From positions 1 through 5,282 of the forward strand of contig JAGLEW010000121.1 in NCBI GenBank assembly GCA_023144875.1: a DNA stretch of 5,282 nt, read 5' to 3'. The DNA comes from Methylococcales bacterium (lineage in GTDB: Bacteria > Pseudomonadota > Gammaproteobacteria > Methylococcales > Methylomonadaceae). Shown piece after piece: positions 1 through 5,282 of this stretch (within the stretch, counting starts at the first letter, position 1; every line of letters begins with the position of its first letter). The notes below the pieces were generated by a model. The model did no database searches, was not told the DNA's origin, and saw only the letters and a list, made by a program, of their open reading frames with translations. The position numbers were made by a program, and so were the translations under genes.

Positions 1-572
1 CTGTATTATCCAAACATCAATTAATAGCAGGGCAGTATCTATTATCAGTCTCAACGTTAGAACCGCGTAAAAATATTATGGCGATGTTAGATGCTTATAT
101 GTTATTAGATAAAGCCCTGCGTCAAAATTATCCTTTGATTATCGTGGGAGGGGACGGCTGGCGCAATCAACCGATTAAAGATAAAATTGCACGATTAGTG
201 AAACAAGGTGAAGTGACGCATTTAGGTTATGTTTCAAATGAGGATTTACCTTATATTTTTGCAGGAGCGAGAGGTTTTGTTTTCGTTCCTTTTTATGAAG
301 GTTTTGGTTTGCCACCATTAGAGGCGATGGCGAGTGGTATTCCTGTATTGACCACCCCTGTGTCTTCTATCCCAGAGGTCGTAGGGGATGTGGCTATTTT
401 AGTTGACCCTAAGAATACAAATGCTATCTCCGAGGGAATGGTTCAATTATTAACCGACAATCAATGGCGTTTATCCGCTATTGAAAAAGGTCTTTTACAG
501 GCAAAAAAATTTACATGGACACGTTGTGTTGAGCAAACAATTGCGCTTTATAAGCGTTTTTCGGACAAGTAA
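1..572 (+). CDS. GT4-family glycosyltransferase, C-terminal part (5' truncated)
   Basis: This gene enters from the left edge; the frame is open from position 3, so the ATG at 78 is internal and not the start. The 25 codons before 78 encode YLLSVSTLEPRKNI, the motif that opens the C-terminal Rossmann domain of GT4 glycosyltransferases. The visible 189 residues form essentially that whole domain, which binds the nucleotide-sugar donor. A glycine-rich IIVGGDGW strand follows, then HLGYVSNEDLP, then the hallmark EX7E motif in YEGFGLPPLEAMASG, with the two glutamates encoded at 297-299 and 321-323. PVSSIPEVVGDVAILVDP follows, and the protein ends with the usual C-terminal helix. Family knowledge: such enzymes transfer a sugar, often mannose, in O-antigen, exopolysaccharide or glycolipid synthesis at the inner face of the cytoplasmic membrane. 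The acceptor and exact sugar cannot be told from this fragment. It converges on the cytochrome gene, whose stop lies 54 bp away. Confidence 0.92.
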   Translation, partial: VLSKHQLIAGQYLLSVSTLEPRKNIMAMLDAYMLLDKALRQNYPLIIVGGDGWRNQPIKDKIARLVKQGEVTHLGYVSNEDLPYIFAGARGFVFVPFYEGFGLPPLEAMASGIPVLTTPVSSIPEVVGDVAILVDPKNTNAISEGMVQLLTDNQWRLSAIEKGLLQAKKFTWTRCVEQTIALYKRFSDK

Positions 573-584
573 AATACCTTGTTG

Positions 585-617
585 AAAAAAGGAAGGTAAT
601 CGAACTTACCTCCCTTG
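585..617 (-). terminator. Rho-independent terminator of the cytochrome gene, possibly bidirectional
   Basis: A stem pairs 591-599 (GGAAGGTAA) with 606-614 (TTACCTCCC), with one A-C mismatch and a six-base loop. On the minus strand the hairpin is followed directly by six T (complement of A585-590), the classic intrinsic terminator form, and it begins 12 bp after the leftward stop codon. A-T pairs can extend the stem outward. For the rightward glycosyltransferase the trailing sequence (TTGTATGGTTATTT) is only loosely T-rich, so termination in that direction would be weaker. Confidence 0.7.
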
Positions 618-626
618 TATGGTTAT

Positions 627-3281
627 TTATTGAAGAAATACATCCGTTTCAGAGTTAAAAGTGGATGAGTCATCATCAATGGTCTTGAGATAGACTTTCA
701 AATCTGTAATTTGAGCGCTATTTAGTGTCGCATTAATGAATTTTCCATCGCGTAAAGTATGTTTGCTAAAGACCTCATCTAAGGTATTAGCGGAACCATC
801 ATGGAAATAAAAGCCGTGATAACCGACCCCTAATAATGAGGGAACGTTAAAGCCTAGACCCCCGACAGCACCTTTCCCGATCGCCCCTCCTGCACCTCGA
901 ATTTCAAAAGGATCAGCAGCATTAAAGCTGTTAATTTTTTCTAAAAAGGTTAGCGTTTTATTATTGTCCGTAAATGAGACAATTTGAGGGCCTGCATTGG
1001 TGATTCTTGAATCCAATACTTTTCCACCTGCTAGTGGGTTACCGTCAAAGGTTGGGTTATTTGGATAAATGACTTGGCTTTTTGTCCATTTAACGCCGCC
1101 ATGACAAGCGCTACATTGAGTTTGAAATGTGGCTTTGCCTTGATTAAAGGCGGCAATATCGGTTGTGTCAGGCATCACAGGTGAGCGAACGGTTTGCACC
1201 CATTCGACCATCGCATCTAAGGCATCACTTACGCCTTTTGTGGGACCATGATTAAAAACCACGCTAGGGTCATCAGTAAACCCTTCACCGCCCTGAATAT
1301 TTCGTGAATTATTATTAAAATCGGTGACACTACCGCGTACGGCATTCCAGTTTGATATTCTTTGATTTGTGGGGTCTTTTTTGGCAAAAAAAGCATCCAA
1401 TGGAATGGTCTGTCTTGGTCCTGTGGGAAACATCCATGTCACCCCATCAGAAAGCCCATCATTATGACAACTGGCACAACTGCTCCAGCCATTATCAGAG
1501 GCTTTATTACGATGATCTACAGGAATAATATTGCGAATCGGGGTTGCAAATAAGCCATTATTAGGCGTACCGAGTGAGGTAAAAAAGGTTAGCTTTCCAA
1601 CCAATTCACGATGTTCTTTGGTACCAGGCGCGGGTGCGGCTGATGAAGCAACATCGCGTTGTAATACGGTTTTATTTTCTAAATCCAATACAGAAATGGA
1701 ATACCCGACTTCATTATTAGTATAAGCACGAGTTCCATCCTCTGACATGACAATCCCCGTTGGAATATTACCGGTTTGATAACGGGTAACATTGGGTGCA
1801 TTGATGGTTAAGCCGTTATCACCGCCTTGCGCTTCTAACACATAATTTCCACCTCGGCTGACGATTAAAAATTTATCCCCTTTCTCATCACCATCAATGG
1901 CAACAATATCACTGCCAAAGACTCGTACTAAACTACCATCGGTTTTTTTAGGTTGCGCTTCTTTTTTGATTAAATTATTTAAATTCACCGCCACCTCAGG
2001 GATTTCAGTTTGCGTTTGTGTATCGACAACATTCACTAACGCTTGTACGTTGACGTTAAATTTTACAGGGGGTTCAGGTGCGGCACCGACATTGGGTAAA
2101 TAAAGTTTCGCATCACGAATAATGGCAGAAAAAAATTGATTGGGGTAAGCCCCTTGTTTAATTTTAGTGTTATCAACCCCTGCGGCGGTATCAGGGCAAA
2201 AAATTTCACTGTGTAAATTCGTCCCTGCCTTGGCCGTTGATGCACAGAAATTACTGCGATCGGCTGGAAAGCCCGAATCTTTTAAGGGCGCAATAGTGGT
2301 TGATTTAACGCTGCCATCACCGACGTTAAAATAATAAATAACCCCTTGTTTGGCATTATCAAAGCCATCACGCCGTCCTTTGATGGTACGGCTAAAAAAA
2401 TCGGTGACATAAACGGTTTCATCACTATCGCTGGCATCACCATCATTACTGATCGCAACCGCCATTGGGTTTCCTGTCACCTTTAAGGTTTGTTTGACGG
2501 TTTGAGTCGCGGTGTCAATTTCAGAAATGGTTTTAGACGTATGATTCGCCACATAGACAGAAGTACCATTAGGTGTAAAAGCAATACCGCGAGGCTCACT
2601 GCCAACGGCAATAGTATTGAGTAATTTAGAATTGTGTTTATCGATAGACACAATAGAAACGGTACCACTCACGGAATTACTGACATAGGCAACTTTATTA
2701 TCAGGGCTAATGGCAACATAGCGAGGTTCTGAACCAACGGGGATTTCCGCTAATTTAGTTTGCGTATCTGCCCCCTCTTTATTTTTAACTTCAAAAATCG
2801 ACACCGATTTTGAACTGCGATTAGCGACCACTAAATAGCGGTTGTCGCTGGTTAAGCCAATGGAGCTTGAACGGCTTTCCGAGCTTAATCGGGTAAATTC
2901 GCCTGCTTCATCTAAGGTAAATTGTAAGGGGTTTGTATTGGGAATAAGACGTAGTTTAACCTGAAAAAAAGACGGTTTTCCATTTTTACCCGATAAAAAA
3001 GTTTTGACGGAGGGTAGTGTGGCAATGGCTGAAGCGGAATCAAAGCTTGCGTTGGTTCGTAGATTACGTTTCCCCGTGACTTTTGTTGCACTGGTTAAGG
3101 TAAAGGTTCTGATGTCTTTGGTGGTAAGACGCGCCTCGAAAATATTTTCGCCGACTCGAATGGAGTCAATGGTTAATTCATTGGTTTTAATGTCAAAATT
3201 GACACTGGCATTGACATAACTAATGCTGGATAGTCCAATAATAGCGGTGTATAGGCACTCTCTAAAAAAACTTTTCTTCAT
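627..3281 (-). CDS. Exported YVTN beta-propeller diheme cytochrome c (MauG/CCP-like)
   Basis: This is a large exported redox protein of 884 residues. Residues 1-25 are a Sec signal peptide (MKKSFFRE, hydrophobic core, likely cleavage VNA|SV), so it acts in the periplasm or on the cell surface. Residues 26-130 are beta-rich with no named domain I can assign. Residues 135-540 form a YVTN/NHL-type beta-propeller (repeats such as RYVAISPDNKVAYVSN and RGIAFTPNGTSVYVAN). Residues 560-870 resemble the MauG/bacterial cytochrome c peroxidase family. There are two covalent haem c sites, C602-A-S-C-H606 and C723-S-A-C-H727, plus the late family motif VPSLLGVGYHGFYFHDGSA (813-831) with His822 and His827. 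Substrate and electron partner are unknown; peroxidase activity, oxidative protein modification or electron transfer are all possible. The start is supported by AGGAG six bases upstream. It is transcribed alone, ends at a strong terminator, and diverges from the metalloprotease gene. Confidence 0.92.
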   Translation of the reverse strand: MKKSFFRECLYTAIIGLSSISYVNASVNFDIKTNELTIDSIRVGENIFEARLTTKDIRTFTLTSATKVTGKRNLRTNASFDSASAIATLPSVKTFLSGKNGKPSFFQVKLRLIPNTNPLQFTLDEAGEFTRLSSESRSSSIGLTSDNRYLVVANRSSKSVSIFEVKNKEGADTQTKLAEIPVGSEPRYVAISPDNKVAYVSNSVSGTVSIVSIDKHNSKLLNTIAVGSEPRGIAFTPNGTSVYVANHTSKTISEIDTATQTVKQTLKVTGNPMAVAISNDGDASDSDETVYVTDFFSRTIKGRRDGFDNAKQGVIYYFNVGDGSVKSTTIAPLKDSGFPADRSNFCASTAKAGTNLHSEIFCPDTAAGVDNTKIKQGAYPNQFFSAIIRDAKLYLPNVGAAPEPPVKFNVNVQALVNVVDTQTQTEIPEVAVNLNNLIKKEAQPKKTDGSLVRVFGSDIVAIDGDEKGDKFLIVSRGGNYVLEAQGGDNGLTINAPNVTRYQTGNIPTGIVMSEDGTRAYTNNEVGYSISVLDLENKTVLQRDVASSAAPAPGTKEHRELVGKLTFFTSLGTPNNGLFATPIRNIIPVDHRNKASDNGWSSCASCHNDGLSDGVTWMFPTGPRQTIPLDAFFAKKDPTNQRISNWNAVRGSVTDFNNNSRNIQGGEGFTDDPSVVFNHGPTKGVSDALDAMVEWVQTVRSPVMPDTTDIAAFNQGKATFQTQCSACHGGVKWTKSQVIYPNNPTFDGNPLAGGKVLDSRITNAGPQIVSFTDNNKTLTFLEKINSFNAADPFEIRGAGGAIGKGAVGGLGFNVPSLLGVGYHGFYFHDGSANTLDEVFSKHTLRDGKFINATLNSAQITDLKVYLKTIDDDSSTFNSETDVFLQ

Positions 3282-3287
3282 GAAGCT

Positions 3288-3292
3288 CTCCT
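3288..3292 (-). promoter_or_regulatory. Ribosome binding site of the cytochrome gene
   Basis: On the minus strand AAAGGAGAG precedes the ATG (3281-3279), with core AGGAG six bases from it. This is the strongest Shine-Dalgarno sequence in the window and fixes the start directly before the signal peptide. Confidence 0.85.
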
Positions 3293-3347
3293 TTAAAGGA
3301 ACTTAAAGTTGATAGGTATGTCACAAAAAATAGATCGGTAAAATCAA

Positions 3348-3377
3348 TTTATAGTGAGATTAATCTCTCTTTTTACA
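3348..3377 (-). promoter_or_regulatory. Candidate promoter of the cytochrome gene
   Basis: On the minus strand TATAAA (complement of 3348-3353) matches five of six bases of the sigma-70 -10 consensus. A weak -35, TGTAAA (complement of 3372-3377, three of six), lies 18 bp upstream. Transcription would begin near 3341, leaving a leader of about 60 bases before the ATG. In such AT-rich DNA hexamer matches arise often by chance. Confidence 0.35.
3353..3370. promoter_or_regulatory. Palindrome, possible operator
   Basis: GAGATTAATCTC at 3356-3367 is a perfect 12-bp inverted repeat without spacer. Moving outward, one pair mismatches (T3355/T3368) and the next two pair again (G3354-C3369, A3353-T3370), giving 18 bp with a single mismatched pair. 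It lies in the spacer of the candidate leftward promoter and touches its -10, a typical place for a repressor dimer to bind. I do not recognise the regulator. Confidence 0.4.
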
Positions 3378-3485
3378 CCTTATTCGATTGATTTTTTAAA
3401 AAATAGGCGTAAAAAAGAAAGGCGAATTAACCCTAATTTATTTATTATTATAGGTTGTGCAAGTTTAGGTTTTTTAATGTTTAAA

Positions 3486-3514
3486 TTAGTAGTCATTCAC
3501 AGTGTTAGTATAAA
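3486..3514 (+). promoter_or_regulatory. Candidate promoter of the metalloprotease gene
   Basis: TATAAA at 3509-3514 matches five of six -10 bases. TTAGTA at 3486-3491 is a three-of-six -35 at 17-bp spacing. The predicted start near 3521 gives a leader of about 70 bases. This is the best-placed candidate I found upstream of this gene. TATGAT at 3574-3579 fits the -10 consensus equally well, but its transcript would begin too close to the ATG to keep the ribosome binding site. Confidence 0.3.
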
Positions 3515-3580
3515 AGAAGGGCTAGTAATTAGTCACTGTCTATTTGTACAGGTTTTATCATTTTTACTTGATTTATGATT

Positions 3581-3585
3581 AGGAA
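3581..3585 (+). promoter_or_regulatory. Ribosome binding site of the metalloprotease gene
   Basis: AGGAA lies six bases before the ATG at 3592 and supports that start. This matters because the start leaves the protein with no N-terminal signal peptide. Confidence 0.7.
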
Positions 3586-3591
3586 TTTATT

Positions 3592-5034
3592 ATGCCGCAA
3601 TTAACGATTAATAATATTAGCAAGGTTAATTATTCTGGGGATTTACAAATTGATGCGTTACTTGGTAAAGGGGGAAATAATTGGAATTATCTTATTCCTG
3701 CACAAACAACGCTTCAATACACTTTTGATGTTAGTCAAGATGTTGAAAGTCAAAGGAGTTCCGTTACTGCGTTTAATGCCGATCAAGCGCATTCTGCACG
3801 ACTGATTTTAAATCATGTGAGTGAAATTACAGGACTGCGTTTTGTGGAGGTCAGTTCAGGCTCAAATGCCGATTTTCATTTTGCCAGTGCCGATCTTATT
3901 GATCGAATTGCAGGATTAACCAGTAATACCGCTTCTTATCGCTACACCAATGATTCTGTAGTCACTGCTTATACCGCAGAATCTTATATATATTTGGATA
4001 ATACGGGTATTTCTCCGAGTAACGATCGACCAACACAAGGGACGTATGGCTATGAAACCTTATTGCATGAAGTGGGTCATGCCTTAGGCTTAGAGCATTC
4101 TTTTCAAGGGGATTATCAATTATCCGATAGAGATGATCATACGAATAATACCTTGATGTCTTATACTCAAGAGGGAGGTAATAAAACCACCTTTCAAGCT
4201 TTTGACCAAAAGGCATTACGTTGGCTTTATGGGCAAAAAGCCCCTGAACCCGTGCTAGCAGATTTAACCGTATCAACCCTTGAAACCAATGTTTCTACGG
4301 TAAATTTAGGGGATAACTTTAATTTTTCTTATGCGATTCAAAATACGGGAAAAGCTCATGCAGGGAGTAGTTTTTTAGGAATTTATATTGATGGCCAGCG
4401 CATTTCAGATACGCATGGTTTAAAAGAGCTTTCATTAAATGAAACTTTTTTTGGAATCGATCATTTTAATACCAAGGGTTTAAGTATTGGCACGCATACG
4501 CTCACGTTTACCGCCGATGATAGGCACGCAATCACTGAAAGTAATGAGGATAATAATTTTAAAACCCTAACCTTTACAGTCAAACAAGCGCCTATTTCAG
4601 AACAGCCTGTCTCGACTGAAAATTCTGGTACAGTTATTTCGCACAATATTAATGGTACACATGCGCAAGTATATCGTTTGTATCAAGCCGCTTTTGACCG
4701 AAAACCCGATCAGCTTGGTTTAGGGTTTTGGATTAATAAATCCGATAAAGGCACCAATCAACCTGAAATTGCCAATCAATTTATTAATTCGGATGAATTT
4801 AAAGGTTTATATGGTACCAATGTGGCGGTTGAAAAATATGTGGATACGTTTTACAGTAATGTTTTGCATCGAGCACCTGATCAAAATGGGCGTGATTTTT
4901 GGGTCGATAAAGTACAGGCAGGGCAGTTAGATTCGGTTGGTTTGCTAATTTCCTTTAGTGAAAGCGGTGAAAATCAGACCAATGTTTTAGGTGATATTCA
5001 AAATGGGATCGAATATATTCCGTGGATAGGCTAG
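3592..5034 (+). CDS. Secreted-type metzincin (M10-like) metalloprotease with CARDB-like and DUF4214 domains
   Basis: A 480-residue protein in three parts. Residues about 35-215 are a metzincin zinc protease domain. It has the full zinc motif H159-EVGHALGLE-H169 (ligands H159, H163, H169; catalytic E160), a Met-turn at NTLMSY with M189 and Y191 as in serralysins, and FDQKALRWLYG (204-214), like the end of serralysin/matrixin domains. Residues about 222-331 resemble a CARDB adhesion-type beta-sandwich (NTGKAHAG, ESNEDNNF). Residues about 356-475 are DUF4214, with two related units 57 residues apart. The start is supported by AGGAA, yet there is no signal peptide. Family knowledge: serralysins leave by type I secretion using an uncleaved C-terminal signal, and DUF4214 is common near the C-terminus of such proteins. 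Type I export is therefore my inference. The GGxGxD RTX repeats of serralysins are absent. No inhibitor or transporter gene is nearby. The substrate is unknown; all catalytic residues are intact. Confidence 0.88.
   Translation: MPQLTINNISKVNYSGDLQIDALLGKGGNNWNYLIPAQTTLQYTFDVSQDVESQRSSVTAFNADQAHSARLILNHVSEITGLRFVEVSSGSNADFHFASADLIDRIAGLTSNTASYRYTNDSVVTAYTAESYIYLDNTGISPSNDRPTQGTYGYETLLHEVGHALGLEHSFQGDYQLSDRDDHTNNTLMSYTQEGGNKTTFQAFDQKALRWLYGQKAPEPVLADLTVSTLETNVSTVNLGDNFNFSYAIQNTGKAHAGSSFLGIYIDGQRISDTHGLKELSLNETFFGIDHFNTKGLSIGTHTLTFTADDRHAITESNEDNNFKTLTFTVKQAPISEQPVSTENSGTVISHNINGTHAQVYRLYQAAFDRKPDQLGLGFWINKSDKGTNQPEIANQFINSDEFKGLYGTNVAVEKYVDTFYSNVLHRAPDQNGRDFWVDKVQAGQLDSVGLLISFSESGENQTNVLGDIQNGIEYIPWIG
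4672..4902 (+). repeat. Internal duplication in the DUF4214 region
   Basis: Residues 361-380 (YRLYQAAFDRKPDQLGLGFW) align without gaps to residues 418-437 (DTFYSNVLHRAPDQNGRDFW), a period of 57 residues. Shared positions include the Y four residues into each unit, R-x-PDQ, G and the final FW. Similarity is at protein level and the DNA has diverged, so this is an old domain-internal repeat and not a recent duplication. Confidence 0.75.
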
Positions 5035-5045
5035 TACGGTATAAT
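5018..5045 (+). promoter_or_regulatory. Candidate promoter of ychF
   Basis: TATAAT at 5040-5045 is a perfect sigma-70 -10 hexamer six bases after the metalloprotease stop codon. The -35 is poor: TTCCGT at 5018-5023, 16-bp spacing, inside the upstream coding sequence. Transcription near 5052 would give a leader of about 25 bases including the ribosome binding site. The -10 also lies in an imperfect inverted repeat (GGTATAA 5038-5044 with TTATTCC 5052-5058, one mismatch) followed by T-rich sequence, which could instead be a weak terminator of the upstream gene. Confidence 0.5.
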
Positions 5046-5076
5046 ATTGGGTTATTCCTTATTTTACGAGAATTTT

Positions 5077-5282
5077 ATGGCACTTCATTGCGGCATTGTG
5101 GGTTTACCAAATGTGGGAAAATCCACCCTTTTTAACGCCTTAACCAAAGCGACGATTGCGGCTGAAAATTATCCTTTTTGTACCATAGATCCTAATGTTG
5201 GCGTTGTACCTGTGCCTGATTCTCGTTTAGAAAAACTGGCTGAAATTGTTAATCCTGATCGAATTTTACCGACAACGATTGA
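5077..5282 (+). CDS. ychF: Redox-regulated ATPase YchF (Obg-like), N-terminal part (3' truncated)
   Basis: The reading frame runs off the right edge; 68 complete codons are visible. The translation begins MALHCGIVGLPNVGKS, the YchF start with its P-loop at residues 9-16, followed by TLFNALTKA and the switch-region motif NYPFCTIDPNVG (31-42), then VPVPDSRLEKLAEIV. These match the E. coli protein nearly position for position. Cys35, the residue reported to govern redox control of the E. coli enzyme, is conserved. Family knowledge: YchF is a universally conserved cytoplasmic P-loop NTPase of the Obg-like group that prefers ATP, binds ribosomes and influences the oxidative stress response. The start is supported by the conserved MALHC beginning and a weak GAG ribosome binding site (5068-5070), six bases before the ATG. 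It lies 42 bp downstream of the metalloprotease gene on the same strand, likely with its own promoter. Confidence 0.96.
   Translation, partial: MALHCGIVGLPNVGKSTLFNALTKATIAAENYPFCTIDPNVGVVPVPDSRLEKLAEIVNPDRILPTTI

Larger units (their letters stand above)
3282..3591. other. Divergent AT-rich intergenic region
   Basis: These 310 bp separate the divergently read cytochrome and metalloprotease genes. They hold the two ribosome binding sites at the ends, a candidate promoter for each direction, a 12-bp perfect palindrome (3356-3367) and a low-complexity palindrome ATTTTTTAAAAAAT (3391-3404). A GTG-started frame of 74 codons (3354-3578) crosses most of the region, but it has no Shine-Dalgarno sequence and begins inside the palindrome; its hydrophobic translation is what very AT-rich DNA tends to give. 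I see no tRNA, riboswitch or transposon end. Confidence 0.75.

Noticed and set aside
78..80. The ATG at 78 as the start of the glycosyltransferase.
   Set aside because: The frame is open to the left edge, and the 25 upstream codons encode a conserved GT4 motif, so the true start lies outside the window.
1362..3219. Several short frames of 60-71 codons on both strands inside the cytochrome gene.
   Set aside because: They lie within a clearly coding 884-codon gene with conserved haem motifs, and none has a recognisable product.
3308..3328. A CRP/FNR-like half site (TGTGA on the minus strand followed by TATCAA).
   Set aside because: Only one half site matches well, and it would lie downstream of the candidate start of transcription.
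3391..3404. Perfect palindrome ATTTTTTAAAAAAT as an operator or terminator.
   Set aside because: It is low-complexity A/T sequence without GC pairs, easily expected by chance in this region, and is not placed after any gene.
3484..3539. Short repeats near the protease promoter: direct AATTAGT (3484-3490, 3527-3533) and inverted ACAGTG/CACTGT (3499-3504, 3534-3539).
   Set aside because: Only six or seven bases each, the inverted pair is separated by 29 bases, and neither extends; not distinguishable from chance in AT-rich DNA.
3354..3578. A 74-codon frame with GTG start in the divergent intergenic region, encoding a hydrophobic, Lys/Arg-containing peptide.
   Set aside because: No Shine-Dalgarno sequence, start placed inside the palindrome and promoter region of the opposite gene, composition typical of AT-rich noncoding DNA, and no recognisable motif apart from hydrophobic stretches.
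3962..4276. A 104-codon antisense frame within the metalloprotease gene.
   Set aside because: It overlaps the conserved zinc-site coding region on the other strand and shows no family motif; the sense frame explains the sequence.

Overview
This AT-rich window looks like the chromosome of a proteobacterium, most likely a gammaproteobacterium. The YchF N-terminus is close to what I remember of gammaproteobacterial YchF. The exported beta-propeller diheme cytochrome and the DUF4214 protein are of kinds I associate with environmental, respiratory or methane/sulfur-oxidising members of that group. This assignment is an inference; no rRNA or other taxonomic marker is present.

Layout, left to right. 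(1) Positions 1-572, + strand: the C-terminal part of a GT4-type glycosyltransferase, truncated by the left window edge and already in frame from position 3. (2) Positions 573-626: a 54-bp convergent gap holding a hairpin followed, on the minus strand, by a T6 run; it serves as terminator for the leftward gene. (3) Positions 627-3281, - strand: an 884-residue exported protein with a signal peptide, an N-terminal beta-rich segment, a YVTN-type beta-propeller and a C-terminal MauG/cytochrome c peroxidase-like domain with two CXXCH haem sites. (4) Positions 3282-3591: a very AT-rich, 310-bp divergent intergenic region with candidate promoters in both directions and a perfect 12-bp palindrome beside the leftward -10 element. 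(5) Positions 3592-5034, + strand: a 480-residue metzincin-type zinc metalloprotease followed by a CARDB-like domain and a duplicated DUF4214 region. It has neither an N-terminal signal peptide nor RTX repeats. (6) Positions 5077-5282, + strand: the start of ychF, cut by the right edge, with a perfect TATAAT 32 bp upstream of its start codon.

The genes do not form one operon: the order is convergent, then divergent, then co-directional. The two central genes both appear to encode extracytoplasmic proteins, a periplasmic or surface redox protein and a probably secreted protease, and they share one divergent control region, so co-regulation is possible but unproven. I see no CRISPR array, tRNA, rRNA, insertion sequence or phage gene. 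The least ordinary items are the domain architectures of the two central proteins and the divergent region between them. I do not see a clearly new multi-gene system.
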